DNA from: JOPF133 sp052144935
GTDB lineage: Bacteria > Acidobacteriota > Terriglobia > Bryobacterales > Bryobacteraceae
Reading direction: 5' to 3'
Length of the DNA stretch: 64,000 bases
NCBI GenBank assembly: GCA_052144935.1
Contig: JBKQPR010000315.1
Location: 1 to 64,000 of the forward strand
Numbering within the stretch: the first letter of the stretch is position 1; each line of letters starts with the position of its first letter. The notes under the pieces were generated by a model that made no database searches, had not been told where the DNA came from, and saw nothing but the letters and a program-made list of their open reading frames with translations. Shown here piece after piece: positions 1-7,878 of the stretch. Made by a program: the position numbers and the translations under genes.

Positions 1-126
1 CTGGCCAAAGCGCCAGTGCTGGCCAAAGCGCCAGTGCTGGCCAAAGCGCCAGTGCTGGCCAAAGCGCCAGTGCTGGCCAAAGCGCCAGTGCTGGCCAAAG
101 CGCCAGTGCTGGCCAAAGCGCCAGAG
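1..126. repeat. 18-bp tandem array, about seven units
   Basis: The window opens inside a near-perfect tandem array with unit CTGGCCAAAGCGCCAGTG; the last unit degenerates at about 123. Each unit holds a small inverted repeat (CTGGC...GCCAG around a 6-nt loop). Eighteen bases is six codons, and on the + strand frame 1 reads the hexapeptide LAKAPV over and over, then runs on to a TGA at 145-147. The array may therefore be the C-terminal tail of a gene entering from the left, or a non-coding palindromic array next to the response regulator's 3' end. The left limit is outside the window. Confidence 0.9.
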
Positions 127-147
127 CATGCCCCACCTATGAAATGA
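1..147 (+). CDS. possible C-terminal end of a protein with LAKAPV repeats (partial)
   Basis: Frame 1 is open from the window edge to TGA at 145-147. It encodes about seven LAKAPV repeats followed by a short tail ending in PPMK. Ala/Lys/Pro-rich repeats of this kind are known as flexible or nucleic-acid-binding tails, but no domain is visible here. The frame overlaps the last codons of the convergent response regulator by 11 bp. A tandem repeat whose unit is a multiple of three stays open by construction, so this is only a candidate. Confidence 0.25.
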   Translation: MAKAPVLAKAPVLAKAPVLAKAPVLAKAPVLAKAPVLAKAPEHAPPMK

Positions 148-787
148 TGCCCTTCCGCACGGCGTACAGAATCAGCTCCGGAACGCTGTGCAGCCCGAGC
201 TTCTGCAGGATGTGGGTGCGGTGAGTCTCGACGGTGGTGATGCTCACGTTGAGCAGGCTGGCCACTTCCTTGTTGGTTTGGCCCTCGGCGACCAGTTGCA
301 GCACTTCCCGCTCGCGGTCGGTGAGCAGCTCGTAGCTGTCGTCGAGGTTGCGCCGCTCCAGTTGGCGCACGTAATCCTCCTGCATGATGCGGCTCACCTT
401 GCGAGTGAGGAAGGAACGGCCCTGCGAAACCGAACGGATGGCCTCCAGCACGTCGGAGCGGAGAGAATCCTTGAGCAGATAGCCCTTGGCGCCGGCCTTG
501 AGCGAGCGCAGCACGTAGCTCTCGTCCTGGTGCATGCTCAGAATCACCACCGCGCAACGGGGGTTGGCGGCCAGGATGCGGCGGGTCGCCTCAATGCCGT
601 TCATGTTGGGCATGGCGATATCCATCACCACCACGTCGGGAGATTGCTCTTCGGCCAGGCGCACGCTGTCGCGGCCATCGGCGGCTTCGCCCACCACGGC
701 CATATCGGGTTGGCGCTCCAGCAGGGCGCGCAGGCCGTCGCGGACAACCGTATGATCGTCAGCCAGCAGTATACGAATGGGCATCAT
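137..787 (-). CDS. NarL/DegU-type LuxR family response regulator
   Basis: A 216-aa two-domain response regulator. The receiver domain (about residues 4-120) has the acidic pair D10-D11, the phospho-acceptor D56 in VVVMDIAMP and the conserved Lys in GYLLKDS. A linker of about 30 residues leads to a C-terminal LuxR/GerE helix-turn-helix (about 150-213) with LTDREREVLQLVAEG and NKEVASLLNVS. The start is one of two adjacent ATGs (787 or 784); longer upstream reading is anti-parallel noise inside the kinase gene. It overlaps the 3' end of the sensor kinase by 29 bp, so the two are translationally coupled and form one two-component system. Its target genes are not evident. Confidence 0.93.
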   Translation of the reverse strand: MMPIRILLADDHTVVRDGLRALLERQPDMAVVGEAADGRDSVRLAEEQSPDVVVMDIAMPNMNGIEATRRILAANPRCAVVILSMHQDESYVLRSLKAGAKGYLLKDSLRSDVLEAIRSVSQGRSFLTRKVSRIMQEDYVRQLERRNLDDSYELLTDREREVLQLVAEGQTNKEVASLLNVSITTVETHRTHILQKLGLHSVPELILYAVRKGIIS

Positions 788-2138
788 GTCCGTTCTTCCG
801 GGCCAGCTCCTCGATGGGCAGTTCGGCGGCGATGCGGGTGCCGCGCCCCAGGTGGGAATCGATCTCCAGGTGGCCGCCCAGGCGCCGCACGCGCTCTTCC
901 ATGCCGAGCAGTCCGAGTCCCCGCACGAAGCGGGTGTCGAAGCCGGCGCCATCGTCGCGCACTGAGAACAGCACGCGGTTCGCGTCCCGCTTGACCTCCA
1001 CTTCCACGGTGCGGGCGTTGGCGTGGCGGGCGGAGTTGTTGATGGCCTCCTGCGCCAGGCGGTAGATGCAGGTCTTGTGCTCGTCGGGCAAGTCGTCGGC
1101 GTTTTCGTCGGCCGCGAGCACCACGTTCATTCCGGTGCGTTTGCTCATCTCGCGGGCGTACCAGTTAAGCGCCGGCACCAGCCCGAAATCGTCCAGCATG
1201 GAAGGGCGCAGCAGCAGCGCCAGGTCGCGCACCTCATTGACGGTCTTCTCGGCCAGCGTCCGGATGGCCCCCAGGTGATCGCGCATTTTGGCGGCGGTGG
1301 CGGCCTCCTCGGCGTTCTCGGTCTCCATCAGAATCGCGGAAAGCGACTGGCCCACCTCGTCGTGCAACTCGCGCGCCAGGGTGCGGCGCTCGTTCTCCTG
1401 GGCGCGCAGCAGCCTGGCGGAAAGCTCCCGCAGGTCGGCGCGGGCGCGCGCGTTCTCCTCCAGGCGCCGCTCCAGCTCGCGCTCCAGCCGCAAGGTGTGG
1501 ATGCCGGTGAGGAGCGCCAACAGAAGGCCGCCGGCAAAGGTGATGGCGAAGGTGGCGATCAGGGAGTGGCGCAGGCCGTCGGAGGAAGCCGTGATCTGCT
1601 CTTCGGCGCGATTGAGGCCGCGCTCATTGGCCATGGCGATGCGGTCGGCGATTTGCAGCATGGCGTTGCGCCGCGGGATCAGCTCGTCGTAGAAGAAGGA
1701 GTCGCGCAGGCGGCTGCGTTCTTCGGGAGTCCAGGCGACCGTCCGGTCGAGGATCTTCCAGTAGGCCTCGATTTCGGAGCGCAAGGCCAGGAACGGGTCG
1801 CGCTCTTCGGATTCGAGCGAACGCGCGTAGCCTTCGAGAGCGGCCGAGCTATCACGCTCCAGCGCGGCCAGGCGCGCCACTTCGGCGGCGGCGGCGGAAG
1901 GATCGGGAGAGAGCAGGAAGTCGCGCACATAGGTGCCCGAGAGATAGATCCGCGAGCGGATCTGGTCAAGCGCGTCCAGACGCGAGACGAAGGCCTTGCG
2001 GATGCGGGTCTCGTCCCGGTGTACGCGGTCCATGACCACCAGACTTCCGGCGGCGGCGCCCAGGATGCAGACCAGCAAACCGCCGAAGCCCAGCCACAAA
2101 ATCAAGCCCGAAGCTTTGCGCGGAGCGGATTCGAGCAA
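759..2138 (-). CDS. membrane sensor histidine kinase (HisKA_3/NarX-DegS type)
   Basis: A 459-aa sensor kinase. TM1 spans about residues 11-35 and TM2 about 192-213. They flank a roughly 155-residue, mostly helical extracytoplasmic sensor that resembles a four-helix bundle. A short coiled coil (about 217-250) leads to a HisKA_3 dimerisation domain with phospho-acceptor H259 in ARELHDEVGQ, then an HATPase_c domain with an N-box (AQEAINNSARHA) and G-boxes (RDDGAGF, GLGLLGMEERV). The start is a TTG at 2138, chosen because GGAGAA lies 5 nt upstream and no ATG precedes TM1. It overlaps the downstream response regulator and is divergent from the Pal gene. Confidence 0.92.
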   Translation of the reverse strand: MLESAPRKASGLILWLGFGGLLVCILGAAAGSLVVMDRVHRDETRIRKAFVSRLDALDQIRSRIYLSGTYVRDFLLSPDPSAAAAEVARLAALERDSSAALEGYARSLESEERDPFLALRSEIEAYWKILDRTVAWTPEERSRLRDSFFYDELIPRRNAMLQIADRIAMANERGLNRAEEQITASSDGLRHSLIATFAITFAGGLLLALLTGIHTLRLERELERRLEENARARADLRELSARLLRAQENERRTLARELHDEVGQSLSAILMETENAEEAATAAKMRDHLGAIRTLAEKTVNEVRDLALLLRPSMLDDFGLVPALNWYAREMSKRTGMNVVLAADENADDLPDEHKTCIYRLAQEAINNSARHANARTVEVEVKRDANRVLFSVRDDGAGFDTRFVRGLGLLGMEERVRRLGGHLEIDSHLGRGTRIAAELPIEELARKNGHDAHSYTAG

Positions 2139-2247
2139 CGATGTTCTCCACTATCAGTGTAGACAAGCGCGAGGCCGGGCAAAATCCTGTCCGAACAGGA
2201 TGGCCTTATTTGAGGAGAGTCGCTGAAAATCGTATTGGAGGTTGGAA

Positions 2248-2841
2248 ATGAAGAATTTTCGCGAAGCGGCCGTGATCGCAACCGCGGCCTTGTCGATCGT
2301 CATAGCCGGATGTTCCAAAAAGGTAGCGGCAACGCCCCCAGCGACGCCAGCGCCCCAGCCCGCCGCGAGCACGCCGAGCACGCCGGCGGCCAGACCGGCG
2401 GAGCGCGCTGCCAGCCAGCCGGCGCCTGCTCCGACGGCACGGCCAAGCTATCCGGACGCTGCTACGCGCGCCAGAATCGATCAACTCCTGGCTCGGATCG
2501 AGGACGCCTACTTCGACTACGACAAGCACACCCTGCGTCCCGACGCGGTCAAGGCGTTGCAGGGCGATTCCACCGAGTTGCGCGATATCCTGAAGGACTA
2601 TCCGAACTACAAGCTGACCATCGAAGGCCACTGCGACGAGCGCGGCTCGGCCGAGTACAACCTGGCGCTGGGGGAGAAACGCGCCGAATCGGCCAAGGAT
2701 TATCTGGTGCAGGTGGGAATTCCCGGGCCCCAGCTTGCAGTGATCAGTTACGGCAAGGAAAAGCCGGTTTGCAACGAGCAGACTGAAGGCTGTTGGCAGA
2801 AGAACCGGCGGATTCATATTGTCGCGCTGGCGTCGAACTAG
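2248..2841 (+). CDS. pal: peptidoglycan-associated lipoprotein (Pal, OmpA-like)
   Basis: A 197-aa outer-membrane lipoprotein. The signal peptide ends in a lipobox (VIAGC), so Cys is about residue 22. A Pro/Ala/Thr-rich tether (about 28-70) follows, then an OmpA-like peptidoglycan-binding domain (about 78-195) with FDYDKHTLRPDA, the hallmark EGHCDERGSAEYNLALGEKRA and a C-terminal NRRIHI. ATG 2248 is preferred over an in-frame TTG at 2242 because GGAG ends 7 nt upstream. Pal normally tethers the outer membrane to peptidoglycan with the Tol system. No tol genes are in view, though other proteins in the window carry TolB-like propellers. Confidence 0.92.
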   Translation: MKNFREAAVIATAALSIVIAGCSKKVAATPPATPAPQPAASTPSTPAARPAERAASQPAPAPTARPSYPDAATRARIDQLLARIEDAYFDYDKHTLRPDAVKALQGDSTELRDILKDYPNYKLTIEGHCDERGSAEYNLALGEKRAESAKDYLVQVGIPGPQLAVISYGKEKPVCNEQTEGCWQKNRRIHIVALASN

Positions 2842-3066
2842 TTTTCCCGGCCGCGAGATTCGATGGGCCGGAGGGCACCCTGCGAAACCGTTGGCCGGCT
2901 GTGCCGGGCGCGGAGGCACCCCACGGGAGGAGCACACCATCACGCGGCCGGAGACTTGGCGGGATCCGGAAGTGGGCCGCGCCGGTGCGCCAGTGCCGCC
3001 CACCTTCGCGGCAGCTGGCTTGTGGCTCTTTCGGGTCCTCCCGATGCCAGGTGGCCGCCCGGTACA

Positions 3067-3492
3067 ATGAATTACGTGGCGGGCGCTACGATACTCGCGG
3101 TGGACGATGATCGGGCGGTTCTGGGGCTGCTGGAGCATGCACTGCGTGGCGCCGGCTATCGCGTGCTGGCCGCGGAGAGCGGCTGGAGGGCCTTGGTGGC
3201 CTTCGAGAATAGCGCCGAACCGGTGGATCTGCTGCTGACCGATGTGATTATGCCGGATTTGACGGGTCCGGTGGTGGCCGAACGCCTTTGCTCCAAGCAA
3301 CCGGGCCTGCAGGTGCTGTTCATTTCCGGCTTCCACGATGCCGATCTGGTGCAGCGCTTCGTCACCCGCAAAGGGTTCACTTTGCTGCCCAAGCCATTCA
3401 TTGTCGATAGCCTGCTGCGGGTTGTGGAAGAGTCCCTGAGCGCGGTGGAAGGGGTGGAAGGGCGCCACAGTGAGAATCTTGACGGCGCGTAA
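3067..3492 (+). CDS. single-domain response regulator (CheY-like receiver)
   Basis: A 141-aa stand-alone receiver domain. The acidic cluster is in ILAVDDDRAV, the phospho-acceptor Asp is in LLLTDVIMPDLTG, the Ser of VLFISGFHD takes the Thr/Ser switch position and the Lys is in LLPKPF. No output domain follows, so it should act by protein contact or as a phosphorelay sink. A TACAAT hexamer at 3063-3068 overlaps ATG 3067. If that is the -10 element, transcription would begin near GTG 3076, which is in frame and would give a leaderless 138-aa protein. The partner kinase is unknown. Confidence 0.82.
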   Translation: MNYVAGATILAVDDDRAVLGLLEHALRGAGYRVLAAESGWRALVAFENSAEPVDLLLTDVIMPDLTGPVVAERLCSKQPGLQVLFISGFHDADLVQRFVTRKGFTLLPKPFIVDSLLRVVEESLSAVEGVEGRHSENLDGA

Positions 3493-3825
3493 TAATAGGC
3501 CGAGGATGGACGCTCTCGCCCCGCAGTCGCATGGTCGCCCCCACCGCGCCGCTGGCCGAACGCCGGGCGGAAACGGCAGGACTGGCTCGGCCTGGCTGCC
3601 GACAGCGGCGCCGCCGCGCGGATGGACGCTCCCGGCCCGCGGTCGCTTGGCCACCGCCCACCGCGCCACGGACATCGCGGGCTGGCGGCCGGCAGTGGCG
3701 CCGGGCAGCGATCGGGGAAGCGGCGCCGCCGCGCGGATGGACGTTCTCGACCGGCGGTCGCGGGGCCGCCACCGACCGCGGAGCGGGCGGGACGCCGGGA
3801 TTGAAACGGCAAGACTGGCGTGTGT
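3493..3825. repeat. degenerate 115-bp tandem repeat, three units, non-coding
   Basis: This very GC-rich stretch consists of three imperfect copies of a unit of about 115 bp that begins GATGGACG(C/T)TC. The copies start at 3505, 3621 and 3736; the third is cut short near 3830. Units share the leading GATGGACG...CGGTCGC block and the trailing GCGGCGCCGCCGCGCG block, while the centres diverge. Open frames here run on both strands because of base composition and repetition, and none has a start, ribosome site or recognisable domain. Confidence 0.75.
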
Positions 3826-4203
3826 TTACCCCGCTTGCTTCTTCGCCGAGTTCCGGATGTCGTCGAGTGACTGTGCTCGATGCAGGAGATCCAGAATCAG
3901 TTTGCACTTGTCGTGATCAGGCTGTTCGGATTCGTCAATCTGCTCCAGGACTTCCAATTCTGCCAGGGCGATGTTCAGGGAGTCGGCCTGAAACCAGTTG
4001 GGCACGAACTGGTCATCGGCCACGTTCATCGCGTTGAGAAGATCCTTCTCGATGACCTTGAGGCCACGGAAGAAGTAGGCTCGGCTCTTCAGCCAAGCTC
4101 TCGGATATTCCGCGATTGCCCTTATGATCGTTCGTGCGGCTGCCCATGCCGATACGTGTTCAGAATTCCCCCCGAGCCGGAAGCTGGTCTTGACGAAGCT
4201 CAC
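3826..4203 (-). CDS. hypothetical protein, 125 aa
   Basis: This gene is not recognised. It is mostly helical, with an N-terminal basic/aromatic half (RAWLKSRAYFFRGLKVIE) and an acidic C-terminal half. It starts at GTG 4203; a TAA lies 12 codons upstream in frame and no ATG intervenes, so the true N-terminus may be damaged. The region is clearly lower in GC than its flanks, which fits an acquired gene. No clear ribosome site is seen. It lies between the 115-bp repeats and a tRNA 3'-end remnant, so it could be cargo of a lost element. Confidence 0.5.
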   Translation of the reverse strand: MSFVKTSFRLGGNSEHVSAWAAARTIIRAIAEYPRAWLKSRAYFFRGLKVIEKDLLNAMNVADDQFVPNWFQADSLNIALAELEVLEQIDESEQPDHDKCKLILDLLHRAQSLDDIRNSAKKQAG

Positions 4204-4729
4204 CTTCGGCAGGAAGTTGCCGGATGTGGCCTCACCTTAGTTAGCGAATTCCTTAGCGAATAGAGATAAAGAGCCGGCCAAAACTGCGCTTATCCGGCCA
4301 CTCCTGATGCCCGCGCACCGCTAACCCAAATCGACTCTATGAATTAGGGGCGCGTGCTCTAAGCAGGTGGTCGCTGGTACGAGTCCGGCCGAGCCTACCA
4401 ATGAAATCAATTACTTACCGACAATCTTCAAGCGGTGTTTTGGGGTGACTTGCAGGGGAAGCTGCATGGTGCCAGGAGCCCGGCCCGGGAATTGATCAGT
4501 CAGCGTTGAAAAGCCACTACCATACGACCGCAGACCTGGCGCCTGCGCCGGGCGCGCGCCAGCCCGTGCAGGCAGCCTGAGAAGCCCTAACGGCCCGCAG
4601 CAGAAGTGCTCTGGGCCCACCATGGCCCATCATGGGTCGTTTCGGTTTAAAAGCGATTCCTTTTTGAATCCGTCACTTACGCTTGCGCAGGGCCCACCTT
4701 GGGCCGTTGCAGAGTTCCGCCACGGGATC
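4204..4729. other. gene-free interval with tRNA remnant
   Basis: No convincing gene is seen. The interval has lower GC than the surroundings, the tRNA 3'-end remnant at about 4350-4400, and scattered short inverted GGGCCC-type words near 4610-4700 (GGGCCCACCATGG, GGGCCCACCTTGG) just beyond the 3' end of the PQQ dehydrogenase. Confidence 0.6.
4350..4400 (+). pseudogene. tRNA 3'-end remnant (T-arm, acceptor strand and CCA)
   Basis: 4373-4389 folds as a 5-bp T-stem (GCTGG/CCGGC, one G-T pair) around the 7-nt loop TACGAGT, one change from the canonical TTCGAGT. It is followed by a 7-nt acceptor 3' strand (CGAGCCT), an A discriminator and a genomic CCA at 4398-4400. The preceding bases look like a shortened anticodon stem/variable loop. 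No D-arm or 5' acceptor strand is present at the correct distance, so this is a fragment. Such 3' ends are typical att-site scars of integrated elements. Confidence 0.5.
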
Positions 4730-6307
4730 CTAATCCAGCCCGAATACCAGCAGGGCGTGCCCGGCGGCGATCGCGATGTACTGCTTGCCTTCGCTCATGT
4801 AGCCGATCGGATTGGCGTCAATCACGCTGCCCGTCTCGAACCGCCACAGCAGGCTCCCCTGCTGCGCGTCCAGCGCGAAGAATGAAGTGAGGTTCGACCC
4901 GAACACCAGTCCTCCCGCCGTCGTCATCAGGCCCGAGTGCGAAGGCCTGTGCAGCTTGTACTCCCAACGTAACTGGCCCGTAGCCACTTCCAGCGCGCGC
5001 ACCGCGCCGTACGGTTCCTCGTCCTTGTAATCGCGCTGGCCCCCGCCGTTGAAAAGCGCGCCTGCCCGGTACTCGGCCTCGCCCTTATGATAGATACCCG
5101 CCTCCTCTTTCACGTTGACGTAATACAGACCGGTCTTCGGGTTGTAAGTCGAGCTATACCAATTCGACCCGCCGCCAAGGCTTGGCCAGATCAACTTACC
5201 TTCCACGGTTGGCTCCGCGCCAGCCACACGCATGGGCCGGCCGGCTTCGTCCAGACCGGTCGCCCACGTCTGCTTCACGTAGGGCCGGCCGGCGATAAAC
5301 TTGCCGGTGATGCGGTCCAGCGCGTAGTAAAAGCCGTTGCGGTTGGCCAGCACCACCATCTTCCGGGCCTGTCCCGCAACCATCCCGTCGGCCAAAATCG
5401 GCGTCTGGGTCGAGTCCCAATCGTTCATGTCGTGCGGCGTGTATTGGAAGTGCCACTTCTTCGCGCCCGTATCGGGGTCCAGGGCGATCAGGCAGTCCGA
5501 GTACAGGTTGTCGCCTTTCCGCACGTCGCCGTTCCAGTCCGGCCCGGGATTCCCGGTGCCCCAGTAAACCGTATTGGTCTCCGGATCGTATACGCCGGTC
5601 ACCCAGGTGGTGGCCGATCCCGTCTTCCAACTCTCGCCTGCCCACGTGTCGTTCCCAGGCTCGCCTTTAGCCGGGATGGTGTTGAAGCGCCACACACGCT
5701 TTCCAGTCTTGGCGTCATACCCGTCGATGAAGCCGCTCACGCCGAACTCGCCGCCCGCCATCCCAGTAATGATTCTGTCCTTCACCGCGAGCGGCGCTCC
5801 CGTGCTCGAATACCCCTTCTTGTAATCGGCCATGGTCACGTCCCACCGCAGGTTGCCGGTGCGCGCATCGAGCGCGATCAGGTGCGCGTCCGTGCTGGCG
5901 TAATACAGCGTATTACCCAGGATGGCCAGACCGCGATTGACTTTGCCGCAACACAACCTGAGATCGTTGGGCAATTCCTTCCGGTAACGCCACAAGGAGC
6001 GGCCGGTAACGGCATCGAGCGCCTCGACGATGTCCGGCGGCTCGGTCACAAACAAGAGGCCATCCACCACGATCGGCGAAGTCTCGAAGGTGTCCGCCTC
6101 GTCCGCCTGGCGAATCCAGGCGATGTGCAGTTTGCTCACGTTGCCGGTGTTGACCTGGTCGAGCGGGGAGTAACGCTGGCCGGAGTAATCCCGCGAGTAA
6201 GTCAGCCAGTTGCCCGGCTCTTTGCCGGCATCGCGGATGCGCTCGTACGGGACGTTCATCTGCCCCAGCAGCGCAGCGGGCGCCAACAGCCAGACCAAGA
6301 TTCTCAT
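4730..6307 (-). CDS. periplasmic PQQ-dependent dehydrogenase (quinoprotein alcohol dehydrogenase type)
   Basis: A 525-aa secreted eight-bladed quinoprotein. It has a cleavable signal peptide (about 1-15) and repeated tryptophan-docking blades (for example ALDAVTGRSLWRY, ALDARTGNLRWD, ALDPDTGAKKWHF). A vicinal Cys pair (LCCG, about residue 120) is the disulfide typical of methanol and alcohol dehydrogenases. The catalytic Asp is expected in YTPHDMNDWDST. The D-W-D spacing there puts a second Asp two residues on, as in lanthanide-type XoxF/PedH enzymes; that metal preference is inference. It has no fused haem domain, but its ATG overlaps the stop of the dihaem cytochrome gene upstream, which should be its electron acceptor. 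The substrate (alcohol or sugar) is unknown. Confidence 0.9.
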   Translation of the reverse strand: MRILVWLLAPAALLGQMNVPYERIRDAGKEPGNWLTYSRDYSGQRYSPLDQVNTGNVSKLHIAWIRQADEADTFETSPIVVDGLLFVTEPPDIVEALDAVTGRSLWRYRKELPNDLRLCCGKVNRGLAILGNTLYYASTDAHLIALDARTGNLRWDVTMADYKKGYSSTGAPLAVKDRIITGMAGGEFGVSGFIDGYDAKTGKRVWRFNTIPAKGEPGNDTWAGESWKTGSATTWVTGVYDPETNTVYWGTGNPGPDWNGDVRKGDNLYSDCLIALDPDTGAKKWHFQYTPHDMNDWDSTQTPILADGMVAGQARKMVVLANRNGFYYALDRITGKFIAGRPYVKQTWATGLDEAGRPMRVAGAEPTVEGKLIWPSLGGGSNWYSSTYNPKTGLYYVNVKEEAGIYHKGEAEYRAGALFNGGGQRDYKDEEPYGAVRALEVATGQLRWEYKLHRPSHSGLMTTAGGLVFGSNLTSFFALDAQQGSLLWRFETGSVIDANPIGYMSEGKQYIAIAAGHALLVFGLD

Positions 6308-7074
6308 TTCGCCTCCTTCAACGACGCCAGGTACGCCACCAGGTCCGTCAATTCCACATCCGATAGTTGCCCTTGATAAGACGGCATGGGCGACTTGCCC
6401 GGTTGCTTATTCACTTGCGCGAGGTCCTTTTTCCAGAACGAATACGAGCGCCCGGCGCTGTCGCGGATCTGAATGGAGAAGGAATCCTCATTCACCCGCA
6501 CTCCGGTGACGCTCTGACCGCCGCCCGGAACCACCGTCACCAGCAGGTACTCCTCGGGCACGGCCGCGCCCGGATTGACGAGCGATTCGCGAAGATAGGC
6601 CGCGCTGCGCGAATCGCCGATTCCCGATAGATCCGGCCCCGCCACGCCACCCTCGCCGTGGATCGAGTGGCAGCCCGCGCAGTTGCCTTTGCCACGGTAA
6701 ATCTCCGCGCCCCGCGCTGCGTCCCCCGGCACCGGCTTCAGGGCCACCTTGCCGAGCGAGCGGACGTAAGCGGCGGTCTGCCGCATTTCGCGGTCGGACA
6801 TCGCCCCAGCCGCGGGCATTTCCGTACCGCGAATGCCATCTTCCAGGATCTTGAGCAGCGCCGCATCGTCGGGCGCCCGCGGCAGCTTCGCCCTCGTCAA
6901 CATAGGCCCGCGCGCGCCCTCGCCTTTCGGCCCATGGCATAGCGCGCAATGAACTTCAAACAATCTCTCCCCGCGAAGAAGGTCGGCGCGGCTGTTCGGG
7001 AGCTTGACCTTGGTTTCCGCCCCGGCCGCCAGAGCCACCCCGCCCGACACCAGCAATAACAATTTCAGTTTCAT
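6304..7074 (-). CDS. periplasmic dihaem cytochrome c
   Basis: A 256-aa exported protein with a signal peptide (about 1-19) and two c-type haem sites: CALCH (residues 43-47) and CAGCH (132-136). Plausible distal Met ligands lie near M86 and in SPMPSYQGQLSD. The first domain resembles class I cytochrome c. The second has an inserted region of about 60 residues before its C-terminal helix, a layout common in cytochromes paired with quinoproteins. It overlaps the PQQ dehydrogenase by 4 bp (ATGA) and is first in the operon. It should shuttle electrons from the dehydrogenase to the respiratory chain. Confidence 0.92.
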   Translation of the reverse strand: MKLKLLLLVSGGVALAAGAETKVKLPNSRADLLRGERLFEVHCALCHGPKGEGARGPMLTRAKLPRAPDDAALLKILEDGIRGTEMPAAGAMSDREMRQTAAYVRSLGKVALKPVPGDAARGAEIYRGKGNCAGCHSIHGEGGVAGPDLSGIGDSRSAAYLRESLVNPGAAVPEEYLLVTVVPGGGQSVTGVRVNEDSFSIQIRDSAGRSYSFWKKDLAQVNKQPGKSPMPSYQGQLSDVELTDLVAYLASLKEAK

Positions 7075-7459
7075 GCCGCGCCTATCTTATCGTAAACAGC
7101 AAGACCGCAGAAATTGAGAGGATGGGAACGCTAACCGAATCAAACTTCGGCGCTCGGTGGAATTGCGGCGGCGCCCGGACGTAGAGCTTTGCGACGTCCC
7201 GGCGAAGTCCGCATCGATGGCTGTAAGCTATTGCAAATAAACCATTTGCTTAGGGAGCCGCATCGGTCGTAAACGTCCTTGTGACGGCAACCTTTTCGCG
7301 ATGCGGCGGAAATACGCCATATCGAACCGCATAAGAAATATCCTGATCCCTCGGGCCGGAGACTAGACCACACCGAGCGCTGGGGCCAGTACGGCTCCCG
7401 AACCACCGGTACTGGTACACGCCGGTTGCTTCCGGCATACTGAGGATCGGAGCGAACTT
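7075..7459. other. intergenic region upstream of the cytochrome operon
   Basis: No supported gene. On the minus strand TAAGAT, about 10 nt before the cytochrome ATG, with TTCTGC 17 bp upstream, could be its promoter. The rest shows no domain-like reading. Confidence 0.4.
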
Positions 7460-7627
7460 ATGTCACACTACTGCGCACTGTTTTCGCTGGTCTTCATGAT
7501 GACCTTCGTGCTTCTTTTCGATTGCAGGCACGTCGACGGGCTCAATGCCCGCTTCTGCAAACACGGCCTGCTGAGCCCGGAAGATGTCGACCGGCTGCGA
7601 TGCATTCTGTCGGCCTGCCAGGAATGA
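7460..7627 (+). CDS. small cysteine-rich membrane-anchored protein, 55 aa
   Basis: This is an unrecognised small gene. ATG 7460 has CGGAG about 8 nt upstream and the frame closes at TGA 7625-7627. The protein has one hydrophobic segment (about 5-20, ALFSLVFMMTFVLLF) and then a charged 35-residue tail with four Cys. Third codon positions are strongly G/C, matching local coding bias, which argues for real coding despite the length. No partner gene is evident; the cytochrome operon is divergent and the isomerase gene follows. Confidence 0.4.
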   Translation: MSHYCALFSLVFMMTFVLLFDCRHVDGLNARFCKHGLLSPEDVDRLRCILSACQE

Positions 7628-7663
7628 CCAGGCAGATCCGTCACAATTCTATCCGGTGGACCG

Positions 7664-7785
7664 CTCCCTGACGGACCGCTCCCCCGACGGCGTGCCCTTG
7701 CCCTGGGCGCCCGGCTCTGAGCGCTTTCGAGCCGCGGCTCTGATGCACTTTCAGAGTCGGGCCCAGGGGGCACCCCGTCAGGGAG
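7664..7785. repeat. 122-bp imperfect palindrome (REP-like)
   Basis: The outer arms CTCCCTGACGG (7664-7674) and CCGTCAGGGAG (7775-7785) are perfect complements. Inner arms around 7701-7720 and 7750-7767 pair imperfectly (CCCTGGGC.../...GCCCAGGG). The leading word ACCGCTCCCTGACGG recurs at the palindrome near 50521, so this is one member of a dispersed family. It sits between the 55-aa gene and the isomerase gene. Confidence 0.75.
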
Positions 7786-7878
7786 AGGTTGGCACAGTTG
7801 TTTGGAACCAGGCGCCTACGCACCTGCCAACGTCCTCCAAGCATTTTCCCCCGGCTCCGGCGGTATCCTAGGAGGGAA

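Noticed and set aside
1..126. The 18-bp array as a CRISPR array.
   Set aside because: Units are directly adjacent with no unique spacers, and no cas genes are near.
787..952. A 55-residue N-terminal extension of the response regulator.
   Set aside because: It lies inside the kinase gene in another frame and is Pro/Ala/Arg noise; the receiver begins right at the double ATG.
1023..2162. A long + strand open frame opposite the histidine kinase.
   Set aside because: Antisense shadow caused by high GC; no start context and no domain, while the minus strand has a full sensor kinase. The same applies to the long frames opposite the hydrolase (16734-18185), the S9 peptidase (45295-47559) and others.
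4077..4400. A tmRNA- or intron-split tRNA-like gene, since AGGCTCG at 4077-4083 complements the acceptor strand CGAGCCT at 4390-4396.
   Set aside because: The upstream word lies inside a coding region on the other strand, no D-arm follows it, and no tag-peptide frame or tmRNA core is visible. A 7-base match in 320 bp is easily chance.
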